From IMG/VR virus record IMGVR_UViG_3300042882_000899, positions 50,961-114,960 of that record: 64,000 nucleotides of DNA. One strand, written 5' to 3'. The stretch's first letter is position 1. Every line of letters starts with the position of its first letter. This DNA is from a virus. A program made the translations under genes and the position numbers. The notes beneath the pieces are model-generated. The model was given only the letters and a program-made list of their open reading frames with translations. It ran no database searches and had not been told where the DNA came from. Below are positions 6,011 through 12,925 of the stretch, piece after piece.

Positions 6011-6196
6011 TTACTTCAATAAATTATTAGCTAGCAACTCATCATACACTTCTGAAAGAAGGTATTCCATTGCCACTAGGCCTTCAGAAATCTTTGCTTC
6101 AACTTCCTCTTCTGGCATTCCAGAACCTTTGCCTAGGTATCTATTTCCTTCGAGAAACTTTTCAAGCATTAACTTTATTACAGACTCTTTATCCAT
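6011..6196 (-). CDS. hypothetical 61-residue acidic protein
   Basis: Begins MDKESVIKLMLEKFLEGNRY and is predicted helical and acidic. Its start overlaps the end of the upstream gene by 8 bp. It is the last gene before the terminator at 5985. No family recognised. Confidence 0.7.
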   Translation of the reverse strand: MDKESVIKLMLEKFLEGNRYLGKGSGMPEEEVEAKISEGLVAMEYLLSEVYDELLANNLLK

Positions 6197-6419
6197 TTTC
6201 TTCCCTTAAGTTGTTGTAAGCTGGACTGGGACCAAGGAGGAACCCATCTTTATGATATCCTATCATTTTTTCTATTTTTTGTAAATCTTCATCTGATTTA
6301 GCAAGCATATTAGCAATTAGGACCATAATGTCATATATTCTGTGAGACATTATATAATTTACAAGTGGTAAATTGTCTTCTAGAGCATCACTTTTTTCTG
6401 GACCCGCCTCATTCAACAT
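6189..6419 (-). CDS. hypothetical 76-residue protein
   Basis: Begins MLNEAGPEKSDALEDNLPLV. The middle (IYDIMVLIANMLAKSDEDLQ) is helical and moderately hydrophobic. It overlaps both neighbours by a few bases, as expected within one operon. No known domain was identified. Confidence 0.7.
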   Translation of the reverse strand: MLNEAGPEKSDALEDNLPLVNYIMSHRIYDIMVLIANMLAKSDEDLQKIEKMIGYHKDGFLLGPSPAYNNLREENG

Positions 6420-6600
6420 CTTTAGTCTTAATTCCGTCTATTGCTTCTTGAAGAGTGCTGCCACTTTCAAGGTGGTGATTTAAATATTTAATAAATACAG
6501 AAATGGCATTGGCAGCCAAAAAATCAGTATTCATATGTATGCATGGGATATTTCTAGAAACAGCCCTAACTAAATCTTGGTCTAGATCAATTTTTTTCAT
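6409..6600 (-). CDS. hypothetical 63-residue protein
   Basis: Begins MKKIDLDQDLVRAVSRNIPC and is mixed helical. It overlaps the gene downstream by 11 bp and the small zinc-ribbon gene upstream by 14 bp. Ribosome site weak (GGAAAAAG), so translation may depend on coupling. Function unknown. Confidence 0.7.
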   Translation of the reverse strand: MKKIDLDQDLVRAVSRNIPCIHMNTDFLAANAISVFIKYLNHHLESGSTLQEAIDGIKTKDVE

Positions 6601-6796
6601 TAATTTCTTTTTCCATTCTGCTGTAAAGTGCTAGTCCTATTTGTTTTTTATAATTGCAAGCTAAACAGTATAAGAATATTTCATCTTCTGTGTTAGCATT
6701 GGCAAAAAGAAAGCCTTGGCATAATGGGCAATCCATAGATGCAACAAGGCCTTCTCTTGCAAGAGTTAAATATGTAGATACTAGCTGTATCTTAAT
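6587..6796 (-). CDS. small zinc-ribbon-like protein, unusual start
   Basis: CPLC and CLAC about 26 residues apart suggest a zinc ribbon. The first ATG (6736) gives 49 residues but has no good ribosome site. An in-frame ATT at 6796, with AAAGGGG just upstream, would give 69 residues starting KIQLVSTYLTLAREG. No ATG, GTG or TTG lies near that ribosome site. It lies between the lysozyme-like gene and its small neighbours in the same operon. Confidence 0.55.
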   Translation of the reverse strand: MKIQLVSTYLTLAREGLVASMDCPLCQGFLFANANTEDEIFLYCLACNYKKQIGLALYSRMEKEINEKN

Positions 6797-6808
6797 ATTA
6801 ACCCCTTT

Positions 6809-7369
6809 CTAATTTTTAGATGGAAACTTGTCTAACCACTCTTTTGTTCGAGGAGTCAAACCTTTCCATGACGACCAATTTTGACCGCCATTGGTCATGT
6901 AATACGTTATCTCTGCGTTGATTGCTGGATCAAATAACGAATAGTTACTATCCAGTTTGAATTTTTCTTTACGATCATCACCTAGGTTGCCCAGCATGTT
7001 GATCTGAAAAATTCCATAGGAACTGTCTCCAGTTTTCCTGTTGCCGTTATAAGCCATTGGGCGTCCATTAGACTCCTTTTTAGCTACAGCCCACGCCATT
7101 TTAAGGGCGCTACCCTCAAAGCCTACAGCCTTGAGAAGTTCAACCAATTCTTTGTCCGTTAAAGATTCAGATGGTTTCCACACAGTATTGCTGAATTCCT
7201 CCAGCTTTTCCTTGTTAAGTTGTGCTTCGGTTTTTACATCTGGTTTTACAACCAGAGCAGACGCAGATTGAATTACTTCTGTTTGACCAGTAAATAAAAA
7301 CAACACTGCTACTGATATTGCAACGTAGTGATGTAGAACATCGCTAAGTTTTTCTTTTATATTCTCCAT
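6809..7369 (-). CDS. lytic transglycosylase / lysozyme-like protein with membrane or signal segment
   Basis: A 186-residue protein. Residues 12-30 (VLHHYVAISVAVLFLFTGQT) form a hydrophobic segment that could be a signal peptide or anchor. The C-terminal half has the SLT/lysozyme pattern: a catalytic glutamate in AVAKKESNGRP, then GDSSYGIFQINM. It should cleave peptidoglycan. The ATG at 7369 is chosen because GGAGG lies eight bases before it; TTG 7384 and ATG 7375 are less well placed. A strong promoter precedes it. It may be the endolysin, or a secreted cell-wall enzyme, as it lies apart from the holin-like gene on the other strand. Confidence 0.8.
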   Translation of the reverse strand: MENIKEKLSDVLHHYVAISVAVLFLFTGQTEVIQSASALVVKPDVKTEAQLNKEKLEEFSNTVWKPSESLTDKELVELLKAVGFEGSALKMAWAVAKKESNGRPMAYNGNRKTGDSSYGIFQINMLGNLGDDRKEKFKLDSNYSLFDPAINAEITYYMTNGGQNWSSWKGLTPRTKEWLDKFPSKN

Positions 7370-7402
7370 AGGCATTTCCTCCAATAGAGATAACGAGCTA
7401 TA

Positions 7403-7432
7403 AGAATACCATTAAAAACTTTAATCTGTCAA
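7403..7432 (-). promoter_or_regulatory. strong sigma70-type promoter (minus strand)
   Basis: A perfect -35 TTGACA (7427-7432), an 18-bp spacer and the extended -10 TGGTATTCT (7403-7411). It drives the lysozyme-like gene and the genes down to the terminator at 5985. Confidence 0.75.
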
Positions 7433-7521
7433 CTTAAAAAATATTTTATTTTATTCTAGTTAACTAATAAATATGGCTATTTTTATGTATTATTTATAAA
7501 GTCTTCACTTTCGTAAGAAAC

Positions 7522-7546
7522 TTTGATAGAATAGGACTCTATCAAA
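7522..7546. promoter_or_regulatory. inverted repeat upstream of the ribonucleotide reductase
   Basis: TTTGATAGA and TCTATCAAA form perfect 9-bp arms around a 7-bp spacer, 36 bp before the start codon. A TAGAAT hexamer overlaps the left arm, so it looks like an operator across a promoter. It does not match the NrdR box. A second small stem (CCGC/GCGG) follows near 7557. Confidence 0.55.
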
Positions 7547-7581
7547 TTAAATTTAACCGCTAAGCGGAGAAAAGGTCATAC

Positions 7582-9516
7582 ATGTCAAATACCATTGCAA
7601 ACCCATACGAAAATTTTATTGCTTTATCACGTTACGCTAGATGGATTCCAGAAGAGAACCGTCGTGAAACGTGGGGTGAGACGGTAGATAGATATTTTGA
7701 CTTTATGCTAAACCATCTTAGAGAAAATCACAATTACATTCCAACTGAAAAGCTTGTAGCGGAATTAAAAGACGGTGTATTCAAAAGAAACGTAATGCCC
7801 TCTATGCGCTCCGTTATGACTTCAGGAGCAGCACTAGAAAGAGATAATGTTGCAGGATACAATTGTTCATTTGTCCCAGTTGATTCTCCAAGATCTTTTG
7901 ATGAAACTATGTATATTCTTATGTGTGGAACAGGTGTTGGTTTTTCTGTTGAATACAAGTATGTTAACAAACTTCCTTCCGTTCCAGAAACATTTGAAAA
8001 ATCTACAACAGTTATTACAGTAGAAGATTCAAAGCAAGGTTGGGCAAAAGCCTACCGTGAACTTCTTGCACTGCTTTGGTCAGGACAAATTCCAGCAATT
8101 GATGTTTCAAAGGTTAGACCAGCGGGTGCACGTTTAAAAACAATGGGCGGAAGATCTTCAGGTCCTCAGCCACTAGTCAATCTTTTTGATTTTACAATTG
8201 CAAAGTTTAAAGCAGCAGCAGGCCGAAATTTAAAGCCAATTGAGGCGCATGACATTATGTGCAAGATTGGTGAAGTTGTTGTTGTTGGCGGAGTTCGCCG
8301 ATCAGCTATGATTTCTCTTTCAAACATTAACGATATTGAAATGGCTGCAGCCAAGTCAGGAAACTGGTGGGAAAACAATACACAACGTGCTCTTTCAAAT
8401 AACTCTGTAGCTTATTCTCGTAAGCCAGACATGGAGCAATTTATTGCAGAATGGAAATCACTTTATGATTCAAAATCAGGAGAGCGTGGAATATACAATG
8501 TTGCAGCAGCTCAAAAACAAGCCTCAAAGTATGGACGAAGAGATCCAGAAATTCATTATGGAACAAACCCCTGTTCAGAAATTATTTTACGCCCCTATCA
8601 ATTTTGTAATCTTTCAGAAGTCGTACTACGTGAAAGCGATACAAAGAAGGATATTGAGCGCAAAGTTGAGCTCGCAACAATCCTTGGAACATGGCAAGCA
8701 ACATTAACAGATTTTAAGTACCTTAGAAAAATCTGGAAAGACAATACAGAAGAGGAAAGACTTTTAGGGGTTTCTCTTACTGGACAATTCGGTCATAAAT
8801 TTATGTCTGGTAAAGAAGATATCATTGCCCTAGAGTCTTTTCTAATGTCTATGCGTGAAAAAGCTAGGGATACAAATAAAGAAGAGGCTGCTAAAATAGG
8901 TATTCCAGAGTCAGCAGCAATTACATGCGTAAAACCTTCTGGAACTGTTTCACAGCTTGTAGGAGTATCTTCAGGCATGCATCCTTGGCATTCACCATAT
9001 TACATTCGCACAGTTCGTGGATCCAAAGGCGACCCAATTTCTGTTTTCTTAAAAGAAGTTGGAATCCCAGTAGAAGATGATGTTATGAAACCAAATGAAA
9101 CTTATGTTTTTTCATTTCCAGTAAAAGCCCCAGAAGGTGCAATTGTAAGAAGTGATTTAACTGCATTAGATCACCTAAACACTTGGTTGGTGTATCAACG
9201 TGCATGGTGCGAGCACAAGCCGTCTATTACAGTTTCTGTAAAAGAAGACGAGTGGATGGAAGTTGGTGCGTGGGTCTACAAACACTTCGATGAAGTTTCA
9301 GGTATATCATTCTTACCTCATTCAGATCACACCTACAAACAAGCCCCTTACCAGGAGGTAACTAAAGAAGAGTACGAAACCCTTGTTGCAAAAATGCCTA
9401 AGCAAATTAGGTGGGAAGATTTATCTTTTTATGAAACAAAAGACGGAACTTCTGTAAATGCAACACTTGCATGCAGCTCTGATGGAAATTGCGAATTGGT
9501 AGATATTAGCGCATAG
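7582..9516 (+). CDS. nrdJ: adenosylcobalamin-dependent ribonucleotide reductase (class II, monomeric type)
   Basis: A 644-residue enzyme reducing ribonucleotides, probably triphosphates, to supply deoxynucleotides for phage replication. The active site NPCSEI contains N329, thiyl-radical C331 and E333, and the reducing cysteines are C95 (YNCSFVP) and C342; the 11-residue gap from C331 to C342 equals that of the Lactobacillus leichmannii enzyme. C631 and C637 near the end are the likely shuttle pair. It is shorter than that enzyme (739 residues). No small subunit or activase lies nearby, consistent with B12 use. Start set by AAGG and an inverted repeat upstream. Confidence 0.93.
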   Translation: MSNTIANPYENFIALSRYARWIPEENRRETWGETVDRYFDFMLNHLRENHNYIPTEKLVAELKDGVFKRNVMPSMRSVMTSGAALERDNVAGYNCSFVPVDSPRSFDETMYILMCGTGVGFSVEYKYVNKLPSVPETFEKSTTVITVEDSKQGWAKAYRELLALLWSGQIPAIDVSKVRPAGARLKTMGGRSSGPQPLVNLFDFTIAKFKAAAGRNLKPIEAHDIMCKIGEVVVVGGVRRSAMISLSNINDIEMAAAKSGNWWENNTQRALSNNSVAYSRKPDMEQFIAEWKSLYDSKSGERGIYNVAAAQKQASKYGRRDPEIHYGTNPCSEIILRPYQFCNLSEVVLRESDTKKDIERKVELATILGTWQATLTDFKYLRKIWKDNTEEERLLGVSLTGQFGHKFMSGKEDIIALESFLMSMREKARDTNKEEAAKIGIPESAAITCVKPSGTVSQLVGVSSGMHPWHSPYYIRTVRGSKGDPISVFLKEVGIPVEDDVMKPNETYVFSFPVKAPEGAIVRSDLTALDHLNTWLVYQRAWCEHKPSITVSVKEDEWMEVGAWVYKHFDEVSGISFLPHSDHTYKQAPYQEVTKEEYETLVAKMPKQIRWEDLSFYETKDGTSVNATLACSSDGNCELVDISA

Positions 9517-9525
9517 TGGTACAAT
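9517..9525 (+). promoter_or_regulatory. extended -10 TGGTACAAT before holin-like gene
   Basis: Starts one base after the reductase stop. It gives a leader of about 55 nt that holds two hairpins (TTGGG/CCCAA at 9533-9548 and CTAGGC/GCCTAG at 9554-9570) and then AAGGAGG. Confidence 0.6.
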
Positions 9526-9586
9526 AATATAATTGGGCTAAAACCCAAAATTCCTAGGCAACCCGCCTAGAAATAAGGAGGATCTA

Positions 9587-9811
9587 ATGAAACAAGATCT
9601 TAATGGAGATGGAAAGGTTACAATGCAGGAGAAGATTCTAGCAGCACTAGCAAGTTACGGACGTCATTTTCTAGGAGCAGCAATTGCCCTATACATGACT
9701 GGCAACACTAGTCCAAGAGACCTACTGTTGGGCGGATTTGCTGCCACAGCACCCGTAATTTTGAAAGCGCTCAACCCAAATGAGCCATCGTTCGGCTTCA
9801 CAAACAAGTAA
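9587..9811 (+). CDS. holin-like membrane protein with EF-hand loop
   Basis: A 74-residue protein. The N-terminus DLNGDGKVTMQE fits the 12-residue EF-hand calcium loop (D1, N3, D5, E12). Residues 17-60 hold hydrophobic stretches (HFLGAAIALYMTGN; LLLGGFAATAPVIL) that could be two membrane helices. Size, topology and position between reductase and tail fibres suit an actinophage holin, but no direct proof exists. A calcium-binding loop could tune insertion or timing. Excellent ribosome site AAGGAGG. Confidence 0.6.
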   Translation: MKQDLNGDGKVTMQEKILAALASYGRHFLGAAIALYMTGNTSPRDLLLGGFAATAPVILKALNPNEPSFGFTNK

Positions 9812-9830
9812 GCAAAAATAGTCAATTAAG

Positions 9831-9864
9831 AATACTCCTGTGCTAAAATTAGTACAGGAGTATT
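9831..9864 (+). promoter_or_regulatory. 11-bp inverted repeat enclosing a -10 box
   Basis: AATACTCCTGT and ACAGGAGTATT are perfect arms with a 12-nt loop that contains the extended -10 TGCTAAAAT (9841-9849). As DNA it looks like an operator around a promoter for the fibre operon; as RNA it could be a weak terminator for the holin-like gene, though no T-run follows. Confidence 0.55.
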
Positions 9865-9886
9865 CCTATTTAGGAGACTATGGCAA

Positions 9887-10234
9887 ATGGCAGGACAAAA
9901 GAATTTCGAAGTAGATCAAAACGCAACATTTAGCTTTGTAGTAGAATATAAAGACGAAAGTGATAATGCCATTGATCTGAGTGGCGCATCTGCAAAAATG
10001 CAAATCCGTGATACAAAAGGCGGAACTAAATTAGCCGTCACATTAACATCACCTTCAGGCGGCATTACAATTGATGGACCAAATGGTAAATTAACTGTAA
10101 AGATGACACCAACACAAACTAGCAAAATCTTTTATCCTAAATCATCTTATGATGTAATGGTTATAGATTCTAATGGGAATAAAATAAAACTCCTTGAGGG
10201 TTTCATGACCCTAAATAGATCGGTAACTATATAA
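9887..10234 (+). CDS. baseplate/fibre adaptor protein (BppU-N-terminal-like)
   Basis: A 115-residue, all-beta protein. The pattern FEVDQNATFSFVVEYKDESD... SGASAKMQIRD... YDVMVIDSNGNKIKLLEGFM is like the N-terminal domain of siphophage upper baseplate proteins, which attach fibres to the tail tip. It is the first gene of the fibre operon, ending with an ATG overlap into the next. Ribosome site AGGAGA, with the ATG at 9887. Confidence 0.65.
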   Translation: MAGQKNFEVDQNATFSFVVEYKDESDNAIDLSGASAKMQIRDTKGGTKLAVTLTSPSGGITIDGPNGKLTVKMTPTQTSKIFYPKSSYDVMVIDSNGNKIKLLEGFMTLNRSVTI

Positions 10235-10674
10235 TGGTTGAATCAGTAGTTGTCAGAGAACAAATAAATAAAATTGTAGTATCTTCTCCAGGTCCGCAAG
10301 GACCAAGAGGAAGAACAATTCTAAATGGATCTGGAGATCCTTCAGCAAATTTAGGACTCACAGGAGATTTTTATTTTGATAATCTTTCAGCAGCTTTTCA
10401 TGGACCAAAACTTTCTGATCAATCGTGGTCAGGATCTAGCAAAATATTTTTAACAAATAACACTTTAGCTTATTCATGGGAGCTTGCTCAAGTAACTGGG
10501 CCATCCCAAGGAGTTTACTCTGTTGTTATTTCTCATGGACTTGGTTATCAACCAAATGTTACAGTTAAGTCAAGTGCTGGAGATATTTTGGAAACTGGAA
10601 TAGACTACAATAGTACTAATCAAATAACACTGACTATGGCTCAACCATTTTCAGGGACAGCATACCTGTCATAA
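10234..10674 (+). CDS. short tail-fibre protein with collagen-like triplets
   Basis: A 146-residue protein. Residues 19-27 (PGPQGPRGR) form a very short Gly-x-y collagen-like stretch, and the C-terminus (VYSVVISHGLGYQPNVTVKS) is a beta domain common at the ends of phage fibres. It overlaps the preceding gene by one base. Gly-Pro triplets are potential prolyl hydroxylase substrates, relevant to the oxygenases nearby. Role as a virion fibre is inferred from content and position. Confidence 0.65.
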   Translation: MVESVVVREQINKIVVSSPGPQGPRGRTILNGSGDPSANLGLTGDFYFDNLSAAFHGPKLSDQSWSGSSKIFLTNNTLAYSWELAQVTGPSQGVYSVVISHGLGYQPNVTVKSSAGDILETGIDYNSTNQITLTMAQPFSGTAYLS

Positions 10675-10685
10675 GGAGATAGCAA

Positions 10686-11966
10686 ATGGCAAGAAAATTT
10701 TTAGTTAGCGTTGATCTCAACAAGAATGAGTTGCTCAATGCTAGAATCCAAAACTTAGGCGCAGCGCCTTCAAATCCAGTATCTGGTCAAATATACTACA
10801 ACACTGGAACAAATGTTCTTTACTTCTACAATGGTACAGAGTGGACACCAGCTTCTGGTTCTACTGAAGTAATTCAAGACCTCATTGGTTCTTCTGTAAT
10901 AGGGGGAACAGGGTTAACATCAACATATGATGATGCAGCAGGAACAACAACTTTAAAATTAAATGATACATCAGTTACAACTGGATCTTATGGTTCACAA
11001 ACAAAAATTCCTACATTTACAGTAGATCAGCAAGGTAGACTAACTGCAGCTGGCGAAGTTGATGTAGCAACAGAGCTTGGAATAACTGGAGATACTGGAA
11101 CTACATCTATTTCGTTACTAACAGAAGGATTAACAGTATCTGGCGGAGAAGGAATTGATGTAGCAGTAACAAATAACACAATTACAGTTTCTGCAGAAGA
11201 TGCAACATATACAAATAAAGGCGTAGCATCATTTGATTCAACAGACTTTACAGTAACAGCAGGAGCTGTGTCCCTAAATAAAGATCCAGTAATTACTCTT
11301 TCAGGAGATGTAACTGGTTCTGCAACAATGACCAATCTTGGCGATGTAACTATTTCAACTACAATTGAGCCAAACTCTGTTGCATTGGGAACAGATACAA
11401 CTGGAAGCTATGTTTCAACAATCACTGGAACAACTGGAGAAATTACAGTATCTGGATCTGGATCAGAATCAGCGGCAGTAACAATTGGTTTGCCAGACGA
11501 TGTAACAATTGCTGGTGACTTAACAATTAATGGAAACCTCGACGTACAAGGATCTATCAACTCTATAAGCACAACAGAAGTTAATATTGTTGATAACAAA
11601 GTTGTTCTTAACACAAACGTTACTGGAGCTCCATCAGCAGATGCTGGGCTAAAAGTAAATCGTGGAACCTCAGCAGACGTAGAGCTTCTATGGAATGAAA
11701 CGGCAGACCAGTGGACATTAACAAATGATGGCACAAGCTATCATGAAATAACAAGAAAGTATAAGACTACACTAAACACATCAGCAACATCTTATACTGT
11801 AACCCATAATTTAGGTACAAAAGATACAGTAGTTTCTATATATGAAGTTGCTTCCCCATTTGCAGAAGTACTTGCAGATGTTGAGCATACATCAGATTCA
11901 GATATAACTATTAAATTTGCAGTTGCACCAACAGCTGGAGAATATAGAGTAGTTGTAATAGGGTAA
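10686..11966 (+). CDS. tail-fibre protein
   Basis: A 426-residue, Thr/Ser/Gly/Val-rich beta protein. The N-terminus contains QIYYNTGTNVLYFYNGTEW, a repeat motif of phage fibres; a middle segment has FTVDQQGRLTAAG; and the C-terminus (TSYTVTHNLGTKDTVVSIYE) is a terminal beta domain resembling that of the gene before it. Such proteins trimerise and bind host surfaces. Ribosome site AAGGAG; the next gene follows after 9 bp. Confidence 0.75.
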   Translation: MARKFLVSVDLNKNELLNARIQNLGAAPSNPVSGQIYYNTGTNVLYFYNGTEWTPASGSTEVIQDLIGSSVIGGTGLTSTYDDAAGTTTLKLNDTSVTTGSYGSQTKIPTFTVDQQGRLTAAGEVDVATELGITGDTGTTSISLLTEGLTVSGGEGIDVAVTNNTITVSAEDATYTNKGVASFDSTDFTVTAGAVSLNKDPVITLSGDVTGSATMTNLGDVTISTTIEPNSVALGTDTTGSYVSTITGTTGEITVSGSGSESAAVTIGLPDDVTIAGDLTINGNLDVQGSINSISTTEVNIVDNKVVLNTNVTGAPSADAGLKVNRGTSADVELLWNETADQWTLTNDGTSYHEITRKYKTTLNTSATSYTVTHNLGTKDTVVSIYEVASPFAEVLADVEHTSDSDITIKFAVAPTAGEYRVVVIG

Positions 11967-11975
11967 GGATTTCAA

Positions 11976-12350
11976 ATGGCTAAAAAGTTTAAGTCCTTAC
12001 TCAATCTACTTACACTTACAGAAGACCCTATTGTAGGATCATCTGGAGATGTATACTTCAATGTTACAAGTAAAAATATTAAGATATACAATGGCAGTAT
12101 TTGGGTTGACTTAACACCAGCTTCTGATGATCCCGCCCCATTTTACATGCACACACATTCTTACGATGGAAATGTTCACACAGTTAACTTAAATGAAACT
12201 GTATATTTTGATAATTTAAATCAAAATGTTGGCGTTGAAGAAACGGTTCCTGCTATAATTGGCATAGACGGTGGTTCTCCAACATCATCGTATGTAGACG
12301 CAAGCTATAAGCAATTAACATTGTTGGATGGAGGCCAAATTGGCGACTAA
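11976..12350 (+). CDS. small tail-fibre / adaptor protein
   Basis: A 124-residue protein that begins like the preceding fibre (GDVYFNVTSKNIKIYNGSIW) and ends with IDGGSPTSSYVDASY, a DGGSPTS motif also found at the end of the 14573-14938 protein. It probably belongs to the fibre assembly. It ends 11 bp inside the next gene. Confidence 0.65.
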   Translation: MAKKFKSLLNLLTLTEDPIVGSSGDVYFNVTSKNIKIYNGSIWVDLTPASDDPAPFYMHTHSYDGNVHTVNLNETVYFDNLNQNVGVEETVPAIIGIDGGSPTSSYVDASYKQLTLLDGGQIGD

Positions 12351-12891
12351 TTACCCTACATCAAAAGATAATCTTAGCAACCCTGCCGCAAGCGAATCAA
12401 TGGAAGGCCATGCAGAGTTGCATGGTAATGTAAATGATGCGATTGAAGCAATTGAAAACAAACTTGGTGTAAACGGATCAACAGATACAAATTCAATAGA
12501 TTACAAAGTAACTCAGCTTGAGTCATCATTAGCAATCCTTGATTCAGAAAATGCATCAGAGCTTTTAGGACTTGACGGAAACAATGATTTAACTATAGAC
12601 GGCATAGAAAACAAAACTGCTATAGATTCATTTTCAAAGACAGTATACAAAACAGCTAAATACTCACTACAGATTCATAAATCTGTTGGGAACCTAACAT
12701 CCACATCAACCATACTTTTGTTAAACGATGGAAATGATTTTTACATATCAGAATCAGATATAGTATCAAACACAGATTTATCTTTAGCTACAGTTACTTT
12801 TGAAGAAAATAACGGTATAATAAGTTTATGCGTAACTCCTGTTTCAGGATCAATAAAAGTAAGATATTTTAGAACAGCACTAAAAGCATAA
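12340..12891 (+). CDS. tail-fibre protein
   Basis: A 183-residue protein starting from TTG at 12340 as MATNYPTSKDNLSNPAAS, a start often seen in actinophage fibres, with GGAGG ten bases before. An upstream in-frame ATG at 12328 has no ribosome site. The sequence holds a helix (NVNDAIEAIENKLGV) then a beta C-terminus (CVTPVSGSIKVRYFRTALKA). It follows the other small fibre proteins in one operon. Confidence 0.7.
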   Translation: MATNYPTSKDNLSNPAASESMEGHAELHGNVNDAIEAIENKLGVNGSTDTNSIDYKVTQLESSLAILDSENASELLGLDGNNDLTIDGIENKTAIDSFSKTVYKTAKYSLQIHKSVGNLTSTSTILLLNDGNDFYISESDIVSNTDLSLATVTFEENNGIISLCVTPVSGSIKVRYFRTALKA

Positions 12892-12925
12892 AAGTATAAA
12901 AAAGCAGTAAAAGGGAGTCATATCA

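Noticed and set aside
7522-7546. NrdR box upstream of the ribonucleotide reductase
   Set aside because: The palindrome does not match the ACACWATATAGTGT-type consensus and only one copy is present.
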